Of a DNA stretch of 64,000 nt, positions 40,101-55,100 are shown piece after piece. This DNA is from Owenia fusiformis (taxonomy: Eukaryota; Annelida; Polychaeta; Sabellida; Oweniidae). The position numbers were made by a program, and so were the translations under genes. Location of the stretch: positions 1 to 64,000 of the forward strand of contig CAIIXF020000080.1 in the NCBI GenBank assembly GCA_903813345.2. The letters are read 5' to 3'. The notes beneath the pieces are model-generated. The model did no database searches. It had not been told where the DNA came from and saw nothing but the letters and a program-made list of their open reading frames with translations. Position 1 is the stretch's first letter; the number at the start of each line of letters is the position of its first letter.

Positions 40101-43100
40101 TGGTTAAAGCCAGTATCTGTAAAAGTGCCATAAAGATATTTAAAATTACCTCTTTCTCATGACCTACTTTCCCATGACTTATTTTAATGCCAATGGAATC
40201 CTTCATAGGGAGTCAGGGAACATTATTGGTGCAAAATCGTGTGTTCTTTGAAAATAAAGTTTGCTGAGGTAAACATGTACATTATATAACACTATCGGGA
40301 AGATAGGGAGGATTCATGATGCACAATTATTTTGTAAGACAGTCACCTTGAAAATATCAAGTATTGAAAACGGTTTCGGAAACAATTATTAAAGGACTTC
40401 ACAAACTTCCAGATTGAAAGTACTAGAAAATGATAATTTTATACATCGGCTGCATAGAACGCTTACAATGTTGAATAGTTTTGATGAGGCAAAATTGTGA
40501 AATGTAGGATTCATACATTTGCAGCGCTGCACGTTTTATATAAATTGTATAATCCTGAAGATAAATGGAAGTGTCGTAAGTCGTTACTTGGAGTAGTCGG
40601 ATTCAGACACGAATGATAAAATATGTTGACGACATGATACATATTATATGAATGTCCACTCCCCTCCATAAGTTTGGCAACCTTAGCCCCCATTGAACTA
40701 CGTGTTAAAGCCTCTTTACCTTTGAATTTTAATTTACTTAACCTGCGATGGAAATACGTATACTATCAATGGAAACGTAATTTGGCGTATGTCCATTACC
40801 TCCAAATTTTCCCATTTTTTCCTCCATTACAATAGGTCGAAAATTGATGATAGATTTGATGAATTTTTGAAAATCGACACTCCCATGTTAACCAATGGGA
40901 AATGGTAGGTTTGCTGCAAGTCATATGACAGAATATCCATCCATCCGAGTCATTGCAAAATAATGAAAAAATACGAGTTAGGTAGGCAATTGAATTGGCT
41001 AACTTTATTTTTTTTTAAATTGATACGTTTTTCAGGTTTTACAAAGTTATAGGGCTTTAAAGTCAAAATTGTTTTTCAAAAAACCTCTCCCATTGAAATA
41101 ACACAGGAGGCGAAAAATGATTTTCAAAAAATGACTTTGAAGCTCTGTAACTTTAGTATTCATCAAGTTAACTAAACACTTAGTGTACAAAAAAGTTTAA
41201 AAATTCAATTTCTATATAAAAATATATTTTTGCTGAATCTTTTACTGGATAGATATCCTGATTTCTAATTTGCCCCGAACCCACCATTTCCCATTGGTTT
41301 ACATGGGAATGACGATTTTCAAAAATTCATCAAATTCCATCAATACTATAAGTTATTTCATTGCAGGTTAAGTAAATAAAAATTCAAAGGTAAAGAGACT
41401 TTAACACGTAGTTCAATGGGGGAGCTAAGGTTGCCAAACTTATGAAATAAATCGAACATTCTGGGACTGAGAAATTCCAAACAATAGACTAGATGCGAGT
41501 AGACATAATCTTGATGTACGTCATTAAATATTCAAAACTCAGTCAAAGTGATGTCATATTTGAAATCTACATGTAAAAGTACATCTAGAAATATGGTTTC
41601 GAAAATTGTTTATCAACTTTGAAAAATAATTTTTTTTGAAAGTTTGACTTCTTGTTCGGGTTGAGTCCCCATATACCCAATGTTACAAAATCACAAAAAG
41701 TGAAATATCTTTTCTTGTATTGGACAGATAACATTTTCTTTTACTGGACATATTTCAATTTGCATAACTATTAGATACATAAGGGTGATATGAAATTGAA
41801 CCACTAAAACGAATTTAAAGGGAACTTTCTGCTATACCCGCCATGCTATCTGACCCGATCGAGCCACCTGGTGGTGAAATTGGTAAACACCTACTCGCAT
41901 CTTCGTTATTGAAACGCAAATAGGAGACATTACAATGAAAGTTGGAATATTGTGAAAAGAAATATGTAAAAAGCATTTTTGTGAACTACACATCCAACAT
42001 ACCGTTTGCGTATTTAATATTCTTTAAACTATTTGAAACCAGAATTTGATTTGATTTAGTTCTGGGACTGCGATATTCAATACAACGCACATATAGCAAA
42101 GATGGCACTGTTCATTGACTTCATGTAACACAAACATGTATCCATGCGGTTTCAATCTGGTTTGCTTTGTCAGAAAGGTGATTAATTATGTGAAGACAAA
42201 ATGTAGATTGCATAATTAATCCTGACATTTAACTATTGCAAGTAACATGCTGTGAGGTCCGAACGGATACGGAAAACATGGTTAAAGCTAAGTTAAATTG
42301 CATATCATTACGTCAAGTTGCGAGGGTGTATTCATATATTAATTAATTATGGTGTGTTACTTTGTTTAATGCAGATGGTATCTTATGTATTTATTAATAA
42401 ACGAAGATAGTAAAAGGCCCAAATCAAATTCGAAAACGTATTTATCAATTTACCTATGTAAAGCCAGATTTTCTCCCCATTTTTTAGCAATCCCGATTTT
42501 CTTCTGATTTAGTTTTTGTAACCCCGATTTTTCTCCCGATTTTTTCAGAAATCCCGATTTTCTCCAAATTTTTTCAGGAAAGGTCACAATTTTCACCCCG
42601 ATTCTATTTTTAAAAAATCCCAACTTCTCCTGCAGATACATATCCAGGTACATGTATGCGTTCAAAGAAACTTAAGGATAGGCATATTTTATCATTTAAA
42701 TACTTAAGCTAATACTGACTTCAATTTTTTTGTCACATGTTTGAATATAAATGGTAAAATTGTTCATTTGTCCGAGATTTACTATTTTTCCTAGAAAGTC
42801 TGATCAACAATAACACATCCATTATGTTAACTAAATCTGCTACAATCTTTGATAACTGTTTAACCAATGTCTAGTACAGGTTTATATCAGTATCTAGTCA
42901 CTATGGTAATATTGTTACACTGTATTAATTATTTATTAAACAAATGTTCTATGCATCCGCCTTTCACCTTCACAATCACATGGAGACGAGAACTGAACTG
43001 GTCAAAGGCGAGATCCAGCAGCTCTTGTGGTAGTCGTCTCCACTTATCCTGCAGAACTTCTTATAGTTGATCAATAATTTGTGGGGTATAACTACAATAC

Positions 43101-46100
43101 ATTGCTCCAGGTGCCCCCATGTGTGATAGTCCCAGGGGTTGGCATCTGGTGTATTGGGTGGCCATTCGACTCAGGACTAATCTTCTTCAAAAGGGACATC
43201 TTTCAAGAATGGGGGCTCTTTCAAACCCAAGTGATTATATATTCCAGCAGGATAGTGCTCCTGACCATACGCCAAAAGTCACTATGGAATATCTGGAGCA
43301 AAATACCCCTTGATTCATTAGTCCTGATGAACAGCCCCCCAATACACCACTTAACAAAGATTGCATCAGCTTTAGTGAACATAATAAATGTTCTATCGAT
43401 GATCACATAAAATTATAGAAAATCACATTTTCTAGGAAAATCGGTAAATCTCGGACACATGAACAATTTACCATTAATATTCAAACATCTGACAAAAAAT
43501 GTGTAGTCAGAATGAGCTGAAGTATTTGAATGATAAAATATGCCTATCCTTAAGTTTCTGTAAAAATTTTTTTTATGTCAATACCATTTATGATACTTTT
43601 TTTGCCTTCTAAAAAGGTTGCAAAATTTTTAGGCCCATCCTGTACTTGTGAATCACAAATATAAATATATTATGCGAAAATATTAGATATTGGATATAAG
43701 AGATTTTGCACATAAGTAAAACTTATACGTATACTTTAAAGGGTCTTGTCGAACTGTATACATCAGTATACCTTATCAGCCTTCGGCCCATAAGGGCCAC
43801 ATATAGGGACACAATGTCTCCCGGGTACTGTTCTCGACCGTTATATGATTATAACAAGCCGGACTCATGGTTCTTCAGTTATTTTCTGATTTCACATTTA
43901 GAGGAAGGCGAATCAGAATGGCATAATGCGTACATCTTACCGTTACTTTCATCGATAGAAGGCAAAATCCGCAAGTGAAACGAACTCCTACAGAACCTCC
44001 TGCCGTAAATCCTTAATAAATACAGTTACACAATTTCACGTCAATCAATTGCATGAATATACGATCACATCGATTAATGATATATGATATCAGTAAAATA
44101 TCTCAAAAGCGTATCAGTTTATGTTCAAAGGATTATGCCAGTTTATCAATGTATGTATCAATATATATCGGGTGTCCCAAAAAATGAGACACTTTTTGCC
44201 AAGTATTTTCTCGGCAACTATTACACCGAATTCACTTAAAATGTGTCCAAAGCAGCCAAAGAGTATCATTAGCAAGTTGTGAAAATATAAAAAAGATCAA
44301 GTTAATATTACGTGAGTACTAAGAAATTCAAAATAGCATGTCAAAAATCCCCATACCAGAGCTCTTCGATGAGACCTCTATAGTGTTTGTACCAGCTATT
44401 AGGTGATAGCATCTGTTAATAAGTCAAAATAGTTTGTCTGTGTGTCATGTCTACTTAATCCATTTCATTCTTCCAAAATGTCCTAAATCAATTGATTCCT
44501 AAAAATTCATTGGAGGTGATATTGTTACAATAAATACGGAAAGGTATTTTACTAGGAAATGGATTAATAAGGGACTTTTACATTGATATTGGTTATTTTG
44601 ACATACTGTTTTCAATTCAAAATACACACATTATATGAGGCCAATCTTTTACATATTTATAGCACTAGCAGAAGATAGCCTAAAGTGCCTCAAGTACAGT
44701 TTTCAAATAATTTGACTTATTTATTGCTGAGAAATAACTTGTCAATTGCTTCCCATTTTTGGCACAAATGCTATGAAATTCTCATTGCATTGCTCCGGTA
44801 TAGGATATTTTGACATGCTATCTTGAATTTCTTAGCACTCGCGTAACATTTACCTGGTCTTTTTCATATTTCTGTAACTTGCTAACGATACTCCTAGGCT
44901 ACTTTGTACAAATTTGGTTCATTGGTTGCCGAGAAAATACTTGTCAAAAAGTGTCTCATTTTTTGGGACACCCGATATATAGTGAAATTATTAAAGAAAA
45001 TAATAAAACTAAGAAGAAATTCAGTAATTACTAGTTTCATTCTAAATCTTCAGATAACTGTGATATACGAGGGGTGATCAGGAATTTCTGGACCGTTGGC
45101 TCTATTTTTGCCATTTTTTATCCGTTCTAAGTGATTTTTTCACACAATATAACTCAAATATATAGGATCACACCATGAAGATTTCACTGTTCTATGAAAT
45201 CATTATCCTTCTATTTTTGTTACCATGGTAATCGGTGACGCGACAAGGTGGATCTCAGAAAAAATACCAAATTTGAAAAATCAACAGTAGTTTAATATGC
45301 CATTTTTGACACTGTATTCATTGCTGAATATGTTACAAACATAGTGACATGAAGTAGGTTGTATTATATCATTAAGTATATTCATTAATGTTCATAGTAA
45401 CTGTCATTATTCTTCCATCAATTCTAATCCTCCAAAGTAGTTACCAGCATTTTGTGAGCACTTGTTATGACTCTTCTACCATTCCTGAAAGACGTGATAT
45501 AGACCGTCTTTGCCTACAAAGTGAGATTGTTTCCATCGGCTGTGGCCGTGTACCACAGGCACCAAATTCCCCAGACTTAGCTGGCTGTGATTTTTATCTT
45601 TTCCCAACAGTGAAGACCAAATTATGAGGTATCCACTTTGAGGACAGTAATGAGATCATTCAGGAATTCACACACCAATGTTACAAAGTAGGCAAAGACA
45701 GTCTGTATCACGTCTTTCAGGACTGGCTGAAAAGGCATAACAAATACTTACAAAGTACTGGTAACTACTTTGAAGGATAAGAATTGATGGGAGAATAATG
45801 ACAGTTACTAATAGATGAGCATTAATGAATATACTTAATGAAATGATACAACCTATATAGTATGTCACATATTCAGCAATGAATACAGTGTCCAAACATC
45901 ATATAAAATGACTGTTGTTTTTCAAATTTGGTATTTTTTCTGAGCTCCACTTTGCCGCGTCACCAGTTACCATGGTAACAAAAATAATTGGATAATGATG
46001 TCATAGAACAATGAAATTTTCATGATGTGATCCTATATATTTGGGTTATATTATGTGAAAAAATCAGTAAAAAGGATAAAAAATGTCAAAAATAGAGCCA

Positions 46101-49100
46101 TCGGTCCAGAAATTCCTGATCGCCCCTCATATATTTTAGTTTTTGTAACCCATATTTTTTTAATATACGTATACAGGGTGGTCGAAAAAAGTGAACCCCA
46201 GGCAACAGGCTATATTTTCCTTAATACATGCATGAATTGGCTCATATTATCACATCTTGTAGAGAAATGTCTTAAAATTGTGTTGATTGCTGATATTCGT
46301 TAAGGGTCATGTTACCTACACAAACGGTTGGATGGGGGCAAATTTACCCCCTGTGACCCAAAATCTGAGAAGCCCTTCATATAAATATATTTCAAAACCA
46401 AAAGGAAATCCGAAATTTGATGTTTTTAGCCGTATTTTATTTCAATTGGTCCATAATAAATGAAGATATTGACATTTTAAGACCATATAGGCGTATGTTG
46501 CGATTTCACTGGAAGATGTTTTTGTCTTTGGAAACTTAGACTATTGCTTTGAACCACAATAACTTTGCAACTAACGGAGGTAGGTTGGATGCTAATTTTT
46601 GCACCATAATATGCAGAATTCAAAACCAAACAAAGGCAAAAACATTAGGTTTTTCAGACTACGGTTAAAAAGAATTTCACAGGAAGATTGTTTATAGCGG
46701 GTTGAAGAATTGCAAATATTGAAGTTCAAATTTTATTGAGTTTCAGTGATGTTTGGTTAGGGCCTATAATTTCTGCAAATTTCAAGATTTCGAAAAATGA
46801 ATGGTACCAACAAAAATGTTAGACCTTCCTCTACAATATGTGGAAATATGAAAAGAATCCTGCAGGCAATAAGGGAAATATAGCTTATAGCCTGTTGCAA
46901 CAATTCACTTTTTTTTACCACCCTGTATATGTATTACATACCTTGCGAAACATTTGTATGGAAGTCAACGGACCATATCCACCGATATTGTCCGACTACA
47001 CCGATAAAGCTCCCTTGCCTCGTTTTGATATTACATTTCTTTAATCACCATGACAATACCAAGATGTCATGTTTTATTTCGATCAAATTCTACTCGCACA
47101 CAGATGTGTGACGTCATGGATACGAAGTAGCCATGGGGATAAAGGTATGTAATACATCAGTTATGTCACTATGCAGGAAATATGCCTTCGTTCTTGCCCA
47201 AATTCAGAGCATCCAAAGGTCGGCTTATATTGGGGCAACTCAGGTAAATTTTACGCAATAGTGACATAACCATATAATAATTGTTACTATATATTTGTAT
47301 ATATACGTTACTTTTAATAACTCTAATGTATAGAGGTTATTTAATGGGAAATTTTAGATACACGGTATATCTGAGACAAATACAACATAATTATCGACCC
47401 GACCGTAAGGACCAAGGGTCGATATGTTGTATTTACCGAGGGATATAACTTGTATCAAAAATCAACATTTAATAACTGATTAATTCTATACTTAGTAGAT
47501 TATGAGGGTTAATATTCAGGCCCCCTGGCTCAGTATCTACTCTCTGAATTTGTGACGTCGTTCATCTGATGAGCGGGTGATATCGTATATATATCACTTC
47601 TTCAGATCAATTATATTCCCGCGTGTTATTTTCCTATAACACTACTAAGTATGGAATAAAATATTATACCAATTCATATGAAAGCTCTATATTCACCAAA
47701 TGTAACTGGAACAGGCCCTACGGTTGTCTGAAAGGATTTATCCAAGAATTGTTTGTTTTTCGGGCCAAACATATGTTCCCCATCGAGGCATACATCAAAG
47801 GATTCAAAATCTTCTGTTGATTTCCCATTGATTAGGTTATTAATCGCCTCGCTAAGCTTGAAAATACAATAAACACCGGTATAATCCACGCCCCGTCATA
47901 AATTTTGAAATCTTAAGCAATTTACCGATAAAAACACGAGTGTATACGTGATCAATACCTGGGGAAATGGACAAATGGTAAGAATACGTATTACTATCCT
48001 TTAATACTTCAGCTTTACATACAAATATGTACGCACAATTAATCAAACGCAAAAAAAGAAAGGAGCAAAAAGTGTTACAGAACCCAGCAAGATGAGACCA
48101 CAAGAAATCTAAGAAAACAAACCGTCCCGAACAATAATCCAACGTAAAAAGAACAAAGTCTGATATCCCATCCCCCCGCAATGTAGGTTCCAAGACCAAA
48201 ACACCGTATAAATTGATGAGGCACATGGCGTGAACGAGATCACACCATCGAAAGATCTTCGAAAAAAGATGGCCGCCCAAAAGTTAATCAGTTTTAGAAC
48301 TTGATATCCTCTATCACATACGGATGCAAATTTGGAGAAAAGATAATGAGCAAATTTCCGGAAATGGCGATGGCAAGATTTATCGAAAAACCTTCAAAAT
48401 GGTTGCGAAAAACAAAATGGCCGCCCAAAAGTTAATCACCTCTAGAACCTGATATATTCTATCATACGTGCGAATTCAATGAGGGGTTTTCCTGTTTAAC
48501 TTGATATCCTATATCATGCGTGCGAATTTCGAGAAAATTCGATGAGCGGTTTTCGTGAAATGGCGATAACAAGATTTATCGTAAAACATTCAAATGGCCA
48601 CCAGAAAACAAGATGGCCGCCCAAAAGTTAAACAGCTCTAGAACTTGATATCCTCTATTATGAGTGCGAATTTCGTGCAAACTCGAAGAGCGGTTTTCCT
48701 GTTTAACCTGATATCTATCTATCATGTGTGCGAATTTGTAGACAATCGGATGTGCAATTTTCCTGAAATGGCGATAAGATTTATCGAAAAACCTTCAAAA
48801 TGGCCGCGAGAAAACAAGATGGCCGCAAAAGTTAATCATCTCTATGAACTTGATATCTCAAATCGTAGGTGCGAATTTCGAGAAAATCATGACGAGCAGT
48901 TTTCCTGAAATGGCGATGACAAAATGTATAAAAAAACTTCAAAATGGCCGCAAGAAAACAAGATGGCCACCAAAAAGGTTAATATGCTCTAGAACTTGAC
49001 ATTCTCTGTAATGTATGCGAATTGGGAGAAAATCGATCAATCATTCCTTATGCTACTTAAGTAAAACCAACTCAAGAGAAATGTCATAAACATTGAAATA

Positions 49101-52100
49101 TGATTTTTTTTCTGTGAAACTCAAGGGAGTCAAACTTAATAGTACTTTATTTCACATCCCTCTGGTTATTTCATACCCAAAGCAACAGCAACAACTATTT
49201 AGAAAGATTCAAATAATACTTTTTCCAATTCTCATATAACGAGCTCATGATACTTTTCCGGCTTTTGCCTGTAGTCTTAATAGCATATGTAATCAGCAAG
49301 GAGATCGATGAAAAGCATCGGCACTTATATAGGTGAATAATTACACACCCCCTCTTCTTTTTATTGCTTGTGTTTTCATCGGAATTCTGCAGTGATTTCA
49401 AAAATCAAAATTCATCGAGTGACGCTAACCAAAACCTTCATGACGCCATTACTGTGATTTTTTCGAGAGGGAATTAATAAGAAGCTTAACTCTGTATGTC
49501 GTGTATATTGAATATCGGTTATCAAACATTGAATAAAATCAATAAACTTATATTAATAATGTATTATTTTGATAACGGATACATTAAAATACATACCAGG
49601 TTCGTATATATTTCTCGGATATCTTTCATTAAGTCGGAGGTGCTACCGCCATCTATTGTTGCTACGATTTTTTCAAGCTCACCCACAGTCATTCCATCAA
49701 ACGCTAAACAATGCAGAGTCACAATGATTTGCGAAAACGTGCATTCATAAGAACAATTGAAACTGTGCCTCTATAAGATTGTCAATGTGAAAATACAAAA
49801 TATTGAATTGCAAACTAGAACTCTTACGATCAACTGGTGTTGATGGATCCCGATCCCGATAGTATCCGCATCTTTGAGGGGCTGGCACTTTGATTTCAAC
49901 CGGATCGAGAACTTCAAGAGAGCCTGTACATTCTTCATGATTCTCTAATGAGCACACGGTGAGGGATAAACTAATCTAAGTTATACAAGTAAAACAGGAA
50001 TTAACTTTTCGTAGAATGACGCTTTTATAATCTAAGATTGATTATATCAATCAATCTATTTTCACAAAAATTACGAAGATAATAGGGATTTTGTCTTTCG
50101 CAAAAAGAGCTTTTGATTTAATCATAGATTTACATGTCATATCGAGCTATTTTTACAAAAAACACCAAGAAATGGAAACTAATGTTTGTTTTCATCAAAA
50201 AGCTATATTCAATATGAGTCATTTTTCAGAAATTAGTATTGATACATTACAGGCTCATCTCAATGTACCAAATAACGGTAATATAGTATACTTTGTGGTA
50301 ATATACTCATATTCCTAAATCCAAAACTGTTATCCTTACATTAATGGTCACATTTGAGTTTATCATGCATTTGTGTAAATTGAATACCTTTATAGTATTG
50401 CTAATTTTGGAAATATCCATGTCCACTTTTAACTGTGTTACAGCAATGCTATCGTGATTCCCAGTTATCATTTCTTTCACATGAGTACCACCTAATAGAA
50501 AAAACATGACAAAATGAGGAGTTTTCAGACTGTTAACTAGTCGGACGGTAGTATTGCAGAGACATGTCATGTGTGTCACAACTTAAAACATTAACATCTA
50601 AACAAGTTCAATTGACTCGGATGAAGCAGGCAAACATATTTTTAAAAAGAACAGTACTAAAAACCTGTATCATAGCCACTGATGGAATATTCATATCTCC
50701 AGTCGTTGATCTCTACCGTTAAAACTTTTCCACATGGGTTTACACTTAGAGCAACTCTAGATACAACGTGACCATAGAATACTGGCATATCTACACAACA
50801 GAACAAACTAATGCAATCTGGAGAAACGGTGCAATAGGTGTGAGTAGAATTTCGCAGGAGGAGATCTGGACAGCCTAAAGTAAAAGATGAAGATTTCAGT
50901 AAAACGTGTTTGAAATCATATAATCAAGTCAGATAATTAGCATTTACATAATATTATCCCTTTGACTACACGAGTCAAACGCATACTTTTTTGATTAAGT
51001 ATGGCACAATATAATTCAGATTTTTCCATATTACTTTATTAATTGTGTTTTGTAGTTGTGAATTCATAAATGGTTTCGTTTATACACATTCGATTTACCA
51101 TTTTCCACTTGATAAATACGGTCAAGTAACATCTCTCTCGAACCTTCAGATGGTTTGCCTTGCAATATCAGCAAGTATTGTAGCTCACTGTTGTCAAGCT
51201 CTACCGGCCTAGCACATCCGTGTATATCAAAAATGCCACTCTGCAAATAAATTTGTTTCAGAATGCACCTCTCAAGCAGTCGTATTAGCAAATAGTGGGT
51301 CGATACACCTGTAGCTCCAACAAATCAGCAATTTAATTATCAAATAATTCAACAATTATTTTCACTGTCTCGAGGTTTTCAGATTTTATCGACTTTTAGC
51401 AACGGCTTTACAGGTATAATTTTATAACACGACAAGAAGTTAAGTTGTATGCAAATTCATTTCCTTGCTCGATGGAATCATTAAGAAGGCTAGGAAAACA
51501 GTGAGGAATGGAGCTGTTTTAAGACGACATACCCTCCTGCTTTCGATTAATTTGTATATTTTTTCTCCCATCGCTTTATTATTTGAACTTTCAAGAAACT
51601 TCATAATGTGTGTCATCTGTAAATCTCTCACACTGAATGTGAAGATATCTGGTCCAAACTCCGTAATATTTGGTACGCCCATTCGTGCCAGCAAGGGACC
51701 GAACGTTTTGTTCGCACTCATATTCAGAATATTTCCAAATTTTGGGAAGCTTCTTTTCCGTCTGCCTCGGTGAATTAACGCTAGGAATAAATAAAGTTAA
51801 AATACTTAGAAATATGTTGATATTATAAATTACCCTCGGAGGAAACAGTAGTACATCGGGCCTTAAACTTAACTACATGAACATAATTTTGCGTGACGTC
51901 ATTGAATGACTGATCAAACCTTTGCCATATATCGAGTGTCCCAAAAAGTGAGACACTCAGCAATTGATACGCCAAATTCACTGAACAGAGTAGCCCAGGA
52001 ATATCGTAAATAAGATATTAGAATATAATAAAAAATATCAAATAACTATGCAAGAACTGAGAAATCCCATATGCGTGTACTAAAAATGGGAAGCAATTTG

Positions 52101-55100
52101 ACAAGTAATTTCTCAGCAATAGATGAGACAAATTCTTTGAAAACTATACTTGAGACACTTCAGGATATTTTCAGCAATTGCCCTGAATATGTAAGAGATT
52201 AAATATTACTTGATTACATTGTTGAATTAATCACATTATGTCAAAATAATCAATATCAATGTAAAAATCACATATTAATCCATTTCCGAGCAAAATACCT
52301 TTACGTATTTTTTAACAATATCACATCCAATGAATTTTAAGAGTGAATTGATTTTGGATATTTGGGAACAATGAAACGAACCAATTCGACACGCCAAGGT
52401 TGGAGAACCATAAGTAAAGTTATTTGAAAACGTCGAATTGACTATTTTATATATCTAAAAAGTGGGTTAAAACCAGGTTCTCTCCCATCAACATACTTTT
52501 AACACAATTTCATGATAAGTTGTCACATAATGTTAAATGTTCATGGCCTGACTTTTTAAATGTAGATAACATTTTGATCAAGCACGATTTAGATAGAAAC
52601 ATTCATGTTGAGAACACCGACTGATATCAATGATATCTTAAAATATCTCCATCGCAGAGAAATATTCTCTTGTTCTGTACAGCTCCTTAAAAACAAATTG
52701 TTTTCAAGAAAACTACCTTAAGACTGATTTTGACTTTTATGTTCAGAAACTGAAATTCAAGGCAAAATCAGGGTGATTTGGTCTGAATACTGACAAGGAG
52801 TGATGGGGCCAAGGGAACGGTTTTTGCAATCTATATGACACGAATGTCAAGGACTCTATCCAGCACCTTATGTTTGTTTGTCCACATTTCGAAAATGAAA
52901 TCAAACTTTATTCTGAATGTTATTAATTATTCTTGAATTGAAAAATTGTCATCTAGCCCTAATTTCTGCTAATATTCCGATTAAAATATGCTTGACCATG
53001 GATGACAAAGCTTTCATCGACTGGGAAAATGGCCAAGGTCATGTTTTAAATAAATGTGTTCAGAAATATCTGAAGGTAACATATTTTCCCTAAAATAAGG
53101 ATTATTTATCTTTGTGGCAATTATTATGTATTTTAATTTGGACTGTACATAATTATATTTAGCATATTTGTTTAAAATATACTGTTTTAAAAGTGATTCC
53201 AATAAATAAATTAAATGAATATAGAATACATTTTCAGTGAATTTGGTTAAGCAATTGCGGAGAACATACTTGCCAAAAAGTGTCTCACTTTTGGGACACC
53301 CGATATAGTTTCCTTCTGATGATTCATTTTTAAATGACGGTATGTAACGAAGTGACACTTATGGATTTTGAGACTGGGCTATTTTATCAATCAAGTGTAT
53401 CAGCACCTTCTTATCTACTAGCATCCGGAACTATTTTTTCTTGTTTTATCTTAAAACAAAGTCTTGCATATACCAGGTCATTCGACAAGGGAGTGAAAAA
53501 ATGCTGCTCTCATCTCAAAGAATTTTTACAATTTTTATTTGAAGTTTTCTTATTATTAGTTTTCTGAAAATTTAATACAAGCTATATAGGGACGGTCTAA
53601 CAACTTGAAATCTGTGGAAAATGGAAGGCAGTTTTGAAAAATGGGAGCCCAGTCTTTCTAATCGGAAAGGAGTGGTATCGATATGGAGAACTTTTTGAAC
53701 ACACGTTTCTCTTAAACTAGTCATTAAAAAAATCTAAAAATTTGACACATCGTCAATTTAATGGCCATCTTTTGAATGGTAACAATATAATTTGAAAAAT
53801 ATATATACTTTCATCTATATTGTTTTAGAAAACACAACAAAAACACTTATTTTGTTCTTGCTATCATGTTTCCAGAGTGAAATGAAACATCTTTCCGAAC
53901 CTCATTGGAACAAAAGGCCTCTCAATATTGTAATTGTACAAAGGAAATTTTGGTTGATTTTAAAAAAGTATCATGTTCAGGAAATAAAGGTTTATCTTGA
54001 ATTTTATCTATTTTTGGGGGATTTTGTTTTAAGTTTTTGAATACTTTTTTAAAATCAACCAAAAATTCCTTTGTATAACTATAATATTGAGAAGTCTAAA
54101 AACATGTTGTATATGCTATTTTGTTCCAACAAGGTTCGGAAAGACATTTTGGTAGAACGGAGCAAAAAAATTGCACTTAAAGAACACAAAATGTTAACAA
54201 AAACAGTTATATAAAATATTTCTAAATAATTTTCGCATTAAATTGTTGTCAATCAGTCAACATTCCGTAAAATACCGTGTTTTTACAGAATGTTTTCAAT
54301 GATTGGTTTAAGAGAATAACATTGTTAAATTCAGTTCTCCATATCGATACCACTCCTTTATAAACGTGATCATTCTCTATCGATGTTGACCGTCAGAATC
54401 GCAATTTACTGGGTTAAAGTGACTTTTTAGAAAGAAATCAAAACACATAGGTTAGGGTGTTGTCTCATTCATTGTAAAAATGCTACAAGTTTCATAATTA
54501 CACCCAGCATCTTTGGTATCAACTTTAGCCTTTTGTTTTGGAGAAGTATCAATATCCTTTGAACCATTTGTGATGGATCCTTCCGCTATCACCTCTCCCT
54601 GAAAGGTATATTATTTGATAGTATGTGATTTTAGTTTAAAAATGCAAAATGGTGCATACTCATTTTGACCATTTGATTCCTACAGCAATGTGTTTGTGAT
54701 ATTATCTACATTTAAATTCATAAGTTGGGCACAAAAATCTGCTGGGTGTTGGAGGGGAATCGATGGTATGAACTTTCCAAATAGCATTTAGCCATGTACA
54801 GAAGTGATATATTTCAAATAGATTAGACTTAAATAATATAATGACGTTGTGTGAAAGTGCAGAGTTCTACAAAAGCAACAGTTTAAGATTGAGACGAGGT
54901 GAAATGAATATATTCATTTCAGTTGAACAAATACAAACGATCAATCCTCAAAACTTCTTATCTGGTATAAGAGAAAACATCGTGGTATCAATATGAAATC
55001 AAAAAGAAAATAATGTTGTACCAAATATTGTAATCATGTATCGACGGTATACTGTTAATAACAAAATAAGAGGGCATCAAATTAATTATTTCAGATTTTT

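Noticed and set aside
49496-49750. 84-codon plus-strand frame
   Set aside because: Antisense of exon 12, which has consensus splice sites and matching phase.
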